Of a stretch of 64,000 bases of DNA, positions 48,102 to 59,976 are shown in pieces. Made by a program: the position numbers and the translations under genes. The stretch comes from Chlamydomonas reinhardtii (Eukaryota; Chlorophyta; Chlorophyceae; Chlamydomonadales; Chlamydomonadaceae). Numbering within the stretch: position 1 is the first letter of the stretch; every line of letters starts with the position of its first letter. The notes under the pieces are model-generated. The model did not search any database. It was given only the letters and a program-made list of their open reading frames with translations, and was not told where the DNA came from. Location of the stretch: positions 6,798,200 through 6,862,199 of the forward strand of contig NC_057005.1 of NCBI RefSeq assembly GCF_000002595.2, in the 5' to 3' direction.

Positions 48102-51100
48102 TCAAGCCGTCGCCGTGACAGCCGCGCGCTGCCGCGCCTCCTCCGCCGCCAGCGCCAGCAGCTGCCGCCGCTTCTGCTGCGTGAACTCCTGCTTCTTGTC
48201 ATCCGGCACGGCCTGGTTCTGAGCCACCAGGCCGGTCTTCTTCTGGAAGACCGCCATGATGGTGGGGTTGGTCAGCCAGGCGCACGAGTCGGCCAGGCGC
48301 GTGGCGACGGACTCCTCGGGAATGTACACCGCCCACTCGCGGGCGTACTGGCACAGCGACCTGGGAAGCGGGGAGGGGACAAGGCGGGGCAGCAGTGAGG
48401 CGAATAGTAGTGCCGTTGTCCGTTGTGAGGAGGGGGGCCTGCCGGTCGTGTTGAGTTCAGCTAGCCACTGTACACGCGCTGGTGTGCCCAGGGATCGAAG
48501 GGGGAGGCCTCGCTCGCTCGCTGTCCCGCCCGCCCGCTAAATTGCTCGCGCTCACCTGAGGAAGCCCTGCTCGCACACGGAGTAGAAGTCGCACTTGCCG
48601 GTCTCCAGGAAGGACAGGTACTCGTGCGGCTTGGGGCCGTGGTAGTGGATGAGGAAGGAGGCGCCGTCAAAGTCGTTGTAGGGCTTGGTGTTGAAGGCCT
48701 GGTTCAGCATCTGGCTACGCAGGTCGTGCTCGTAGAACTGAGGGGGAGGGCGTGTGCGTGTGTGTGCGGGGGGGGGAGGCAAAGGAAAAGGTGAGGGGAC
48801 GAGCGCTTGGGGCGAACGATGTGGGTATTGGATGGATGGGCAAGGAGTCGAGTCGCCCGCCCGATCGTCACCCTGTGTCCCCACCCCCAGCTCTCTCACG
48901 CTCCTCTGCACCCTTCCAATTGCCCTTCCATGGCCCCATTTACAATGCCCAGGTGGCTGCAACCCTGTCAGCCCGCACCTTGTTGATGATGCCCTGGTCG
49001 GCGGGGCCGTAGTTGGGGTAGTAGAGGCCGTCGTCGTTGTCCAGCATCATGGACAGGAAGGCCTTGTAGTTGCGGCGCATGGTGGGCAGGTTGGCCATGA
49101 TGATGCCGGCGTTGTAGGGGAACATCTTGTAGAACTCGTAGCTCATGGACACGGAGCGCGGCAGCGGCAAGCCTGCGGGTGTTGCGTGGTGGGGAGGGAG
49201 CACACAAGGCGTGGAGAGAGGTTGAGGGAGGTGAGGGAGTCGAGGGAGCCGCAGGTCGCCTGGACGTGCCGGGCAAGAACAAGGGGTGACGTAGCCAAAC
49301 CCCGCCAACCCGCGCCGTGGTGCCACCAGTCCGTCCACAGTCCCCCCAACTCGCACCCACCGCTTCCGTCCCTCGTCCCCCTCCCTTCCACACCACCTCC
49401 CCGCCATACTGTACTGCAGTGCCAGTGCCAGCACTCACCGAAGTCGTCCAGGTTGATGGGCCGCCTGAAGTACACGTCGGCGTCCGTGTACAGCACGTAG
49501 GTGTACTGGTCCAGGATGGGCACCACCGGCAGGTCCACGCGCTGGAAGGTGGACACCAGCATGTCCGGGTTCTTGTACAGGTGGCTGTGCTGCAGGTTGT
49601 CCTGTGGGAGGGAGGGGGGTTGCATGCATGTTAAGTAACTCGAAAAGACGTAGACTGCGGAGGAACAACCTCGGGGGGGTGGGAATGGGGTTGCAAGGTT
49701 GGAACATTGGGGGATGGGTTTGGGTGGGAATGGGGTGTGTGTTGGGGTTCGTGTTGCAGATGCTGTGCTGCGCACAGCACAGACGCCCAGTCCTACCACC
49801 CCGACCCGACACGTGCTTCCCTCCTCCGACGTACTAAGCCATTCCGTCCCGGGACCCCCCCCCGGCCCCTCCCTCAGCGCCTCTTGTTGTCTCCCCACCT
49901 TCATGCGCGCCTGCGCCTTCTTGATCAGCTCCTGGCGCCAGGTGGGCACGTGGCGGATCATGGTCACGTTGTTGTCCACCAGCCAGCGGCCGATGGGCGA
50001 GCTGGTGTTGCCGTCAAAGATGCAGTAGGGCTTGAGCGTGTTGATGTGCGCGGCGGAGCTGTGGGTCGGGGAGGGGGCGGCAGGGGTGGGGATACGAGGG
50101 TCAGACCCAAACCACAGAGCGCGGCACCAATGGACGGTCAGAGAGCGTACCGTGCAACGGCAAGGCCAAAAAAGGACAGGAGCACCGTGAGTGTGTCCAC
50201 ATCCGGCTCCCCCTGGCACCGCACTCACCGCACTGCGGCCTTGAGCATGTAGTCGTACTTGGCGCTCCAGCTGTTGTAGGTGAACACCCAGGCCATCTGG
50301 GGAATGCAGGGGCAGCGCGGGGGTCAGTTGCTGCCTCTGGACAGGGCGATGCCCCTGCACAAGGCGACTTTCGCTTCCAGCCTCCGTCCCTCCGTGCCAT
50401 CCCCTCTCGCATCCCATTCCAACGCCACCCCACCCCCGCGCACCACGCCCTGCACGCCCTCACCTTGTGCACGGGCAGGTAGGGCGCGATGGGCAGGTTG
50501 CCGCCGTTGTAGTAGGCCGCCCACTGCCCGCGGTGCCGCCGCTCCAACAGCGCCAGCGCCGCGAAGGTGGACACGCTGTTACCGATGAAGCGGTTGGCGC
50601 CGAAGCCCACGTTGTACTCCACCAGGGCGCGCAGCTCGCGGCCCTCGGTCTTCATGGCGGGCGGGAAGACGTCGTTGGAGGTGACCACGCGGTAGCCCGC
50701 CTCCACCAGCCGGCCCATCACCTGAGGGCGAGGGTGGGAGCGGCGGCAGGGACAATTAGGAGAGCGGCGAGGCCACGGAGGAGAGGCACGGAGGTCTGCA
50801 AACCCAGGCCCCTTCCACACCCACCTGCACGCACAATCAATCCCACCCCAATTCGCAAGCGCACCCAAACCCACACCCTGCCCTGGCCCACCTTCTTGGC
50901 GCGCTCGGGGTCCACGTCGTCCCAGAAGGTGGCCACGTACAGCGGCACGTCGGTGCTGAAGGCGAAAAGCCGCAGCTGCACGTCAATGTCCTCAGTGCCG
51001 TTGTAGCAGTTGTCGCGGACCACGCCGTCCGGGATGGACGTCCAGCGCCTGGGAGCAGCGGAACGGAGCGGGAGCGGAAGTGGGGTTTGCCAGGGTGCGA

Positions 51101-52883
51101 TAGTGGGATACAACACACTCCGCCACTGGTCGCTTGTCGCTTTCAACCCAACGCTCCGCGCTTCCTCTCATCACATCGGCTCCACAACATGGGGGGATTC
51201 TGGTTTGTCCGGCCTGCGGCCCCTTCCCCTCCCGCCCTCGCCCGCGCCCACGCCGCCGCCGCCACGCACTTGCAGTGCTCCACCCAGTCGTTCTCCATGC
51301 GCAGGTGCAGGAAGTTGTACTTGGCGGCGGGCTTGCCGTTCAGTCCGCCCAGCTGCAGGATGGCGTGCTGCATCTCCTCCACGTACTCCCAGGGCTGCGA
51401 GGGCCGGGGTGCGGCAGCAGTGCGGTGCAGGGGTAAATGGACGCTTCAGGGAGTGGCAATGACCGGCCAAGCAACCGCCGCCCCTGCCAGCTGGCTGACC
51501 ACCGCCCCCCTCCGCTCACACACGCATGCGCACCTTGTCTGCGGGCCGCATGGCGTCCAGCACGCTCCAGATGATGGGCTCGTCCTGCCGGCCGTCCAGC
51601 TCGGGGGGCGACATCTGGGGGGAGCGCAGGGAGTGGATCCACGATGAAGTGCCGCGCCATGCTCGGTGCAGGAGGCATCGTGTACCCAGACTCCTGGCCG
51701 CAGACGCGATACACATCTCGCCCCCCCCCCCCGAGGTCAGCCAAACCCATCGCGCCCAATCCTGAACCCAACCAACGGGCCACTGTCCACACCTTCCAAC
51801 CAGTCCGCCCCAAGCCAATCCCCGCCCTCACAGACAAGCAGACCGACACCCACGCTCACGCACCTTGAAGAGCGGGCAGTCCACGGCCAGGTGCTGCACG
51901 TGGCTGTAGCTGGTGTTGAGCGCACCGCTCACGTTGGCGCCCAGGGAGCCCAGCAACACCTCCGTGTAGGCGCTGGGAAGAGGCGCCTCTGCAGGGCGCG
52001 GCGGGTGGGCGGGGGGGCAGAGGTTGGGAGGGGGCAACACCAGGAGAGGCAATGTAGGCATGTGGATCGGGTCCAAGCATGTGGGTCGGGGACCTACAGC
52101 GTTGTTGCGGCGTGTGGCCATCCACTGCCTGTGAATGCACACAACGCACCCGTCCGGGGGCGTTCCGGCCGCCTCCTGTCCTGACCAAGATCCCAACCCC
52201 GACCCCGCTCCTCCCAGCCACTGCCGCCGCCACCCCCGGCAGCCGCCTCCCTCCCTCACCGTGCGGCTCCAGCACTCGGATGCCGGCCTTGGCCATCTCA
52301 TGCAGGAAGTATTTGAGGTCGTACACCTCCTCAAACGCCACTTTGTTGCTGCCCTGTGTACGGTGAGTTTGCGTTGACAGGGAGGGCGTGTCGAGCGTCA
52401 AGCATGGCGGCGGGTGCGGGTTGCTGCGCGCTGGCGGAGCAATCAATGTGGGCAGGAGCCGGCCATGTAGCTAGTCTGTATGGCACCAGCATCACAGGCA
52501 CACGGCTGACCCCACCACGGCCCTGCGCCCACCCCTGCCACGCACCCTGGCCACCCTGGCCACCCGCGCCGCCGCTCGCACCCGTGGCCCACCCCCGAGG
52601 CCCCGAACCCCTGGCCGGGCCCACCTGCGCGGTGACGGTCTTGTCGTCGCGCTGGATGCCGTCGCGCATGAGCACCGGCAGCACAGGGCTGCGGCCCAGG
52701 CGGTGCGCCAGCAGCACGCCGTACACCACCGACAGCCGCTGGTTGGCAAAGCCGTTGCACACCTGTGCAGCGCATGTGCGTGGAGATGTGAGTGAGTGTG
52801 TATGTGTGTGTGTGTGTGTTAGGAAAGCACAAGGAGGATGTGTACGTATGTGTGTGCGCGCGTATGTGTGTGTGCGCGCGCGC

Positions 52884-52940
<57 letters not shown>

Positions 52941-53769
52941 TGTGTGGGTGCGTGCAGCGATCGGCGGGGGTGGAGGAAGGGGCGGAGGAAGGGGCGGGGC
53001 CCTGTGGGCAGATGCGGTTAGGCGTGTGCAATCAGTGCAAGGACATGCAGCAAGCCGGTTGCCGGCCGCACACGCTCTGGGTGCCTGACCTCTGGCCGGG
53101 GGGCCGGCTCCTGTCTCGCTTGCTTTCCGCCGCCCACGGTGCAGGGCAAAGGCTGTGGCAATGGGGCGCTGCCCACGCAATCTCCACTCTTTCCAAGCCT
53201 CTCATTCGTCTCCCTCAATACTTCCCCCCGTTGCTACGCACCTGGAAGCGCATGGTGTGGTGCTTGGGCGGCACCTTAGCCATGATGTCGACCAGCTGGT
53301 CGCGAGTGGGGCCAGCGCGGGAGCTGATGATGGCCTGGAGGCCTTGCTCCGCCAGGCTGCGCAGGTCGTGTGTGACCTTGGCGGCGTACGCGCCCGCGCT
53401 GCCGGCGGCGGCGGAAGCCTCAGCGCCCGCCGCGCCGATGCCGCCTCGGCGGACGGGCATGCCTGCTGCCTCGGCGCCTCGGCGCGCGCCGGCGCTCCAC
53501 TGAGTGCTGCCCGCGCCCCGCACACCGACCGGCTGTTGCCGCGGCGAGGCGCTGTGGCTGGGCCAGAACAGCCAAGCTACTCCGAGAACAGCCACAAGTG
53601 CTAGTATTATGTGGAAGCGGTAGGTGCGGAGACGCAAAAGGACGGCCTTGGTTGTTTGCACGCAGCGAGAAGGCGATTCGGACCGTTCGCGGAGGAGTCC
53701 ACTGCCGGACCCTGGCGTCCGGCTGCGGCCATCACGGCTGGTGCGCGCTCCAACGCGCAAGCGGCCCAT
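48102..53769 (-). CDS. Fusion of O-fucosyltransferase-like and GT-A glycosyltransferase domains (843 aa)
   Basis: Fourteen exons in phase: 53242-53769, 52625-52762, 52260-52353, 51864-51988, 51534-51614, 51270-51394, 50892-51048, 50464-50721, 50229-50296, 49899-50058, 49439-49601, 48979-49172, 48556-48737, 48102-48360. A signal-anchor sits near residues 45-65 ('[18 protein letters not shown]'). Residues about 177-490 look like a GDP-fucose O-fucosyltransferase: '[18 protein letters not shown]', 'LHLRMENDW' near 351, 'YVATFWDD', 'VTSNDVFP' and '[17 protein letters not shown]'. Residues about 503-800 are a second, GT-A type domain with DxD in '[15 protein letters not shown]' (near 617), '[12 protein letters not shown]' and '[14 protein letters not shown]', as in GT8-like enzymes. 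Both halves keep their key motifs. A bifunctional Golgi enzyme adding two sugars in sequence is the simplest reading, but untested. Confidence 0.85.
52801..52938. repeat. (TG)n microsatellite in fusion-gene intron 1
   Basis: TG runs near 52801-52819 and 52850-52938, with a CGCGCG step between. Confidence 0.95.
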
Positions 53770-54641
53770 CCTCACGGCCGCTCGCACGCAGTCCGCACGT
53801 GAAGTCTGTCGCGCGGCTTTGAATGCAGGGCGCTAATCGGCTCTAGCCCGGCGCTCTACCTAAGCAGGTCAAACTCGCTACTTATAAGATTTTGAGTCAC
53901 AAGTCCTGGGTAGCGGCCGCTTTGCAGCGCTGAGTTGTCCGTTGCGTTGAAGCTTGAAAAGTTGCTTAGCCTGAGTAGCACGCTAGGCAAGAACTATTGA
54001 TGAGAATCAATATTAAGTTGTATAAATGGTCAGAATAATGGCTTCAGAAGGCGAGCGGGCGCCAAGTAGTCTCGTGTCGGTCACATCGCACGCATCAAAG
54101 CGGGCGACTTCCCGCCCTCGACAATTGCGAGTCCAAGAGATTTATCGGTTTCGCCTTCAGCAGCTACAAGCCGCACCATAATTCCACTCTCCAGCTTAGC
54201 AACGGCGATTAAAACTGCACTCAGCAACCTAGCGCGCCCACCGCCCACTTTTTGAGACTCAGGGAAGCGGGGACCCTCAAAACGGCCTTCGAAACTGTAC
54301 ACCGAGATAAGTTTCTTCGGCAAAGTGTGGGGCAGGGCGGGCGGCCCGAAAACCTTGCGTGCCGCGAGGTGAAGCTCCGTGCAGCTTGCCTTTTTGACGC
54401 CACACGCTCGCCTTTGGCACCATGCCAAGTCATAGTCACGCTGCCCTCCAAAACCACCGATCGGTCGGCTCGCCTAAGGGGCAATTATCCCTCATGCTCC
54501 TGCCACACATACCTTGCCATGTTGGTGCCCCCCTCATTCAGTGCCGCCCTCTGCCGCCATCGCAGTGTAGCGAGGGTGACCATGCCGGAGGTGCTGTTGG
54601 GTGCCTTGCAGTGCATAATTACAAGACTCCCCACATATTGT
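53770..54641. other. Spacer upstream of the fusion gene
   Basis: Promoter and leader of the fusion gene up to roughly 54.0 kb. Beyond that no gene is recognised; open frames on both strands lack homology. Confidence 0.45.
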
Positions 54642-54719
54642 GTCTCGAACGGCCCTAACCAGGGGAGGTTCGGGCCGTTCGAACGGCCCTAACCAGGGGA
54701 GGTCAGGGCCGTTCGAGAC
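54642..54719. repeat. Nested palindrome / double inverted repeat
   Basis: The 78-bp block starts GTCTCGAACGGCCCT and ends with its reverse complement. Its centre is the perfect 18-bp palindrome GGGCCGTTCGAACGGCCC (54672-54689). It can also be read as two direct 34-bp units (from 54646 and 54680), each flanked by GAACGGCCC and GGGCCGTTC. Confidence 0.9.
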
Positions 54720-56136
54720 CTCTCCTGGCCCTACTTGTCGCATACGGCACATGGTGTGTGGGCAGGACGCACGTGTGGGCGGCCGTTCTAGTGCCTGGAC
54801 GCTTGCGCCCTGGTTAGTGCGTGCGCTGTGCGTGTGTGCTGCGGCCTGGACGATTCCCGGCACTCCGGTGCCTAGGCTTGTGGCGTTGAGGCACAGCGGT
54901 GGGGCTCTGGCGGGTTGAGGCTTGGCTAGGACTCACTGTGCGCGGAGTCACACGGACTTTGACTGCGGGAGGGTTTGCAGCAAAGTCGGGGTTGGTGGAG
55001 TCAAGTTGGGCCCTGATAGCATGTGATGGCTCGGCGTCTTCGGGTGCTGGGACTGTCCCCTCTGTAACATCCGCATTCATACGGCAGCACCAGCATACTG
55101 TTGCCTTTTTGCATGCGAACGTCCCTTCCCTGGCGCTGGTCTCCTCCTCGGCGCCCGGGCTCCCTACCTTATGTCTTCTAGGTGGGTATTAAGCGTATGC
55201 CTAGTATGCAGGCCAGCAAAAATTAGATATTCCTTCATCCTGGGACAGCGCCGACTAACCCCCAACTAACTCGTGTACGGCACCCCCACCCCCCTCAGCC
55301 GTACAGGAGGTAGCGTGGCAGTCGGCAGCTGCGCGAATGTGAGCAGGTAGTTGTACGTTTGCCCGGCTCGAAAGCTGCCTGACTGTAGTGACGCACACGG
55401 GCGGTTGGCGCTAGTCGGCAGGCGCGCGAGTGGGAGCTGACAGTCGAGCGCGCACGCGTGTGGGAAGCTGCGGCAGAGCACGGTGGAGCACAGTGGAGGC
55501 TGGCGGTTGGCATGCTGCGCGAGTGGGAGTGCATAGCCGTGCGCGCGCCGTCTGGGAAGCTGCGTGTGTGAGGTGCGTGTAAATGCCTCGGTTAGTCAGG
55601 CTGAGCGGAGCATAGCGGAGCGAGGCGTGGCTAACCGGAGTTAGCATGGAGGCCGCACAAGACGGCCGAAGCGGACTAGTGTTCGCTGCCCTCTAGCGTT
55701 CGGCATTCTGCCTCTCTGTCAGGCAGCTCACTACCGCTTCGAGCGGCTTCTTAGTCCAAGCCCTTGTGCACCCGCCCGCGAGCCTCCCGGCTCGCCCCCG
55801 CCCAGGTGTTCTGGTCCTGGCCGCGGTGGAGCCGGCGGCGTGCCTGGAGCTGCGATCGCTGTCGGGACGTTGTGGAAGGACGTGCGTGTGTTTGGGGTTC
55901 GTGTGCCCTGCGGCGTACGGGGCAGACGGGAAGGCCTCGCGGGGTCGTAGGCTTCCGCTGCCGCGCCGGCTTTCGAGGCTCGTTGGCCTCTGGGCTTGGG
56001 GAAGTTGTGGCGCTCCAGGCTGCCCAGGTTGTTTGTGCTTTTGCCAGGGTTCCGGGCTTTTTTTCCCTCCTTCTCGTTGCAGGTAGCCGGGTAGCCAGCA
56101 AGGTTCACACTGTACTCCTGCCCCCTCCCTCCCCAG
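54720..56136. other. Repeat-rich stretch with degenerate tandem repeats
   Basis: Roughly 55310-55580 contains about three diverged copies of an 80-90 bp unit sharing 'cgcgagtgggag' and 'gggaagctgcg'. The rest is unassigned. Upstream exons of the Fanzor gene might lie at about 55.7-56.1 kb, but no RuvC-I or RuvC-II motif was found. Confidence 0.45.
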
Positions 56137-56786
56137 GTGTGTGCGAAGTGCGGGCGGCGCTTACTCGGCGACGGGCAGCGCTGCCTGCAGGCGGTCGTAC
56201 CATGGGGGGCTCACGTGCTCACCAAGTCCAAGTGTGCAACCACTGCGGGACGGTGTGGGTGAGTCCACTTTGAGGGCGGCTGGCTGGGTGATGGCTGGGT
56301 GACTGGGTGACGGCTCAGGGGGGCTCAGTGGGGCCCAGTTGGGCTCAGTCGTGGGCTCAGTGGGGCTCAGTCGTGGGCTCAGTGGGGCTCAGTGGGGCTC
56401 AGTGGGGATGACACGTGGATGACACGGCTCAACGTGGGCGAGGGCTCAGTGGGGCTCAGTGGGGCTCAGTCGTGGGCTCAGTGGGGCTCAGTGGGTGATG
56501 GCTGGGTGACGGCTGGGTGACGACCCTCCCGACGGTGCAGGGCCGCGACGTCAACTCCGCAACCAACATCCGGCACGCGCTGGTGGAGATGCTGCTGGGG
56601 CACAAGCGACCTGCATCGCTGCAGACTGGCGGCGGCAGCGGCGGGGGCGGCGGGGGCAGCGGCAGCGGCGGCAGCGGCAGCGGCGGCGGCGCGTGCGCGC
56701 ATCTTGGTAGCGGAGGGGGCGGGAAAGGCCACGTGGAGGAGGAGAGCGCAGCGCCGCCCAAGAAGCGGCGCAAGCGCGCAGGCTGA
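56137..56786 (+). mobile_element. Fanzor (eukaryotic TnpB) C-terminal fragment
   Basis: Two exons join in phase, ending at 56258 and running 56541-56786. They give 'QVCNHCGTVW' followed by 'GRDVNSATNIRHALVEMLL', the C-terminal CxxC half-finger and RuvC-III 'RDVN..tNI' motif shared by TnpB and Fanzor RNA-guided nucleases. An upstream CAKCG (56140-56151) looks like the other half of the zinc finger but sits in a different frame, so either a splice was missed or the copy has decayed. After a Gly/Ser-rich linker the protein ends in a basic nuclear-localisation-like run (PPKKRRKRAG), as Fanzors often do. No RuvC-I, RuvC-II or N-terminal part was found upstream, so this is probably a truncated copy. 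Fanzors travel inside various eukaryotic transposons; the carrier here is unknown. Confidence 0.65.
56306..56494. repeat. GGGGCTCAGT satellite inside the Fanzor intron
   Basis: More than a dozen copies of a 10-bp unit GGGGCTCAGT, with GTCGTGGGCTCAGT variants, are split by one 'gatgacacg' interruption and followed by TGGGTGACGGC repeats up to the acceptor at 56540. Confidence 0.9.
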
Positions 56787-59700
56787 GGAGCCGGCTGGCG
56801 GTGTCTAGGTAGCGGTCCGCGGTGGGGCTGGCAGCGCATGCGTAGCGGCATGACAAGCAGTGTGGCTGTTGACCACTGTGCTGCGTCTGGCTGAGGTTGG
56901 CTCTGCCGTGGCATCGCGATTGCTAGGCACCTGGTTTGGCTATGTGCCTGTGGAAACCGACCCCGGCTATGTCCAGGCGATGAGGTTGTTCGGCCTCAGA
57001 GAGTGGAGGGGCTCAGCCCCTTTTCCCGTGACCGGCGAACACTTGTCTCGTTGCGGGAACCCTGGCCGAGGCCACGGGATGGGGTGATGGGCGTGTGGGG
57101 CGTGTGGGGCGTGTTCCGAGCTGTCGCGGTGCGTCGGCCGCGCAGCTCACCCCGCCTTGTGGCGGTTGGGGCCTCGTCGTCGCTAGTTGTTGGCGTTGCT
57201 GCCGCTGTCGTCGTTCTTCTTTGTTTGCGGTTGTTCGCTGCCTCGTGCGCTGCGCTCGCGCGCTGTTGGTGTGTGGCGGTGGCTGGTCGTGGTGCGCGCG
57301 GTGCGCGCTGCGCGCTCGCTTGCGGCGTGAGCTGTTCTGCAGTGTAAGTGCCCTCGGTTGTCTGCTGGCCCTGTCTGCTGTCCCAGCCTCAGCTCCGCCG
57401 CTCAGCCCAGCTCAGCCCTTATAGCGTAGGTCGTCTAGGCCGACAGCTAACTCAGAAAGACGCATGGCGCCGACCCGATGTCCATAAACTGCCCCTGAGT
57501 GCACACGGTTTCACACGGTTGGCAGTTGGGCTCCAGCGCGGGCGGGACTCGCTGGAGTGCGTGTGTGATGGGACAGGGTTCAAGGCAGGCTGGAGTGCGT
57601 GCATGATACGGTAGTCGCTGGGGGAACGAGCGGGTGGGAGGGGCTCAGGATAATGAAGATACGAGCCCTGCCACTGGTTGTCAGGTGTCATGATGCTTGG
57701 CTGGCTGGAAGCAGGCTCAGGACTGAAGTAACACACGTTTTTGGGCTGAGCCCCCCCAGCGAAACAGGGGGGGGGCGAAGCCCCCCAGGAACACCCCTGT
57801 CCGTGGCTGGTGGCAAAACATAGCATACTGGCGCAAACCGCGACTGCTACGTATTAGTATTTGTTAATGCCTATTGCATGTAAATAGGTGGCAGGGAAAA
57901 TTCGGGCGGAGCGAGAAGTGCCTTGGCGCGTCCATGGGCAATTGACTTTCGCGAGGTCGCGAGGAAAGCATCCGGTGCCCGCTGATATGCAGTCTCTAAG
58001 GCAAATTATGTTGGCGGCAAGCAAAGCGGGGAAGTATATTGAAAGTGCTGAGCGACTTGCTGAGCCCTGCCTGCCGACGCGCCAGAATGCCGAGAAGCCC
58101 CGAGGTCGCCCCAGCCCTGCGCCTAGCCCTTTGAGCGTGGGGCGCCGGGGAGGTGTTGAGTATGGCAGAAGGCGAAAGAAATGCTTGGGGTGTTTGGGAA
58201 CGTGACAAGGCACGCATGCGTGGCGCGGGAAATCCCGCACGGTCCCAACCCGAGCGTCCCTAGCCGATGCGCCTGCGCGTCGTAGCGGTATGGAGGCTCT
58301 GACGGGGCGTTACACGCCTATTAGCTCCCAAGCGTACGGGGGCTCAGCCCATTTTCCAGCTGTACAAAGCTGACACCCCTTGTTTGATGTGGTTTGGGTA
58401 TCCTAAAGGGATTGGAGTTGGTGTGGAGGGTTCTGAAGGCCTGGAACTCTGTACGGCTCTTCTGAAGCAGGTGGGCTCTTGAAGGGCATTTGAAGGGGCG
58501 GCGGTTCGGGCTCACCCTGCCTCCCAACCGCGCCCGAACGCTAGTTCTCTGCTTGCAGGTACCCCTCTTCCTCCCTTGCTGCGGCGGAGCCGCCGCCCCC
58601 ACGACGCAATACATGTAAGATTGAAGGGCCCTGGAATTAAGCTGCACGCCGCGCAGCATGTAGTGCTGCCCATTCAGTCCCCGTCTGCCGGTCTGCGCCG
58701 CTGCCAGCCGTTACCTTAACTGCCCCTGCTCTATCACAACTGTTTTATGCGATATGTCTGTGGGGAAATGCCCCACACGCCTCCACCGAGAGCTTCACGG
58801 GGGTGTCAGCTGTAGCGCTCCGCCGGCTGGCTGGACCGGCCGGAACATGGGAGTAGGGCCGGAGGCTGCTGCGGCTCCGGCTGCTGCCGTGTCGCGCTCT
58901 ATGATAGGACAATGAACGTTTGACGGCGACTGATCGTGGTGGTGGGCGATGGCAGCACGGGTCTCTTATTCCGATGTTTGCAGATCTGTTACTTCGGCCT
59001 CTGCAAATGGCCGTGTTGGCCACGGCGTAGGCGGCCTGGAGCGCATGCGTAGCGAGCGAGACGGTAGCGCAAGACGATCACGTTTCGGCTTACATGTTGC
59101 CAAAGAGTTTAACATCCACTAGGACGGGTCCCTCATATAGAACGGTCAAAGACTGTCTCGCCTAGGATCGGAATGAGAGACGGCTCTAGCCGCTCTCAGA
59201 CGCGACCTATATCCTCTCTCTGATCACCCGTACTCCGGCCTCCCATGCAATACACCGTGTCGGGCCAACCAACCTCGGGCACGTTCCCCTCTTCCCACAC
59301 GCCAAAACCACACCCAAATCACTCAGTCACACGTTATGCACGGTCACACGCCAGGTCACGACAGCCGCAATTACATTTCGAAACTGCACGCGACCTCAGC
59401 TCGCTGCGCTCGCCTGGACTAAAATGTGCACCCACAAAAACACGATATTTGGATTTATGTACGTATTCATTCAGGCGGTCTATTGTTGGTAGGCGACCAT
59501 GCCTGGTAAATCCTGCACACCGGCTTCAGCAGTGCACACGGCTTTTAGGGTTTAGGTCCACGGCGCAACACACTACCCATTCAATGCACGCACTCAGACT
59601 CCCAAGCCGTTTACCTCCCACATCCCGTTGCCTCACCGAGCACACACACCCAGTGCACGTGACACCATCTCAGCACGTCCATCCCTCAGAGCCCACAAAC

Positions 59701-59976
59701 TAACGTGATCCCACACCCTAGGCGCACATGCTGCTGTACGCCACGCGCGCGAGCATATTTGCTCAAGAAGACTTTCACAGCAGCCTCTGCCCGCGTCAGG
59801 CATTGTGCATGTCAGCGTTGGCTGCGCGCCCTGCTGCAGCCATGGCAGTTCGCGTGCAGCAGGTGCAACGCGCAGCTCCCAGCAGCTGAGCTAGGGGCAA
59901 GGCGCCCGCTGGCACCAGCCATCCAGACAACCTCATCTGTGCAGCTGCTATGAGTCAGTCGCCTTCGTCGTCGTCC
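56787..59976. other. Long accessory spacer without a recognised gene
   Basis: About 3.2 kb of mixed composition. The motif GGGGCTCAGCCC or near variants recurs (about 57010, 57743, 58331), suggesting transposon-derived termini. Open frames such as 58321-58659 (-) have no family resemblance. The last few hundred bases are the 3' flank of the nuclease-kinase gene. Confidence 0.4.
57743..57788. repeat. GC hairpin cluster
   Basis: Overlapping inverted repeats: GGGCTGAGCCC, a C7 run paired with a G9 run across 'agcgaaaca', and GGGGGGCGAAGCCCCCC. Confidence 0.85.

Noticed and set aside
56306-56494. Short regularly spaced repeats that might suggest a CRISPR-like array
   Set aside because: The unit is 10 bp with no spacers, in a eukaryotic intron; it is a simple satellite.
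58321-58659. 112-codon minus-strand open frame
   Set aside because: No motif, no splice or promoter context, inside repeat-rich DNA.
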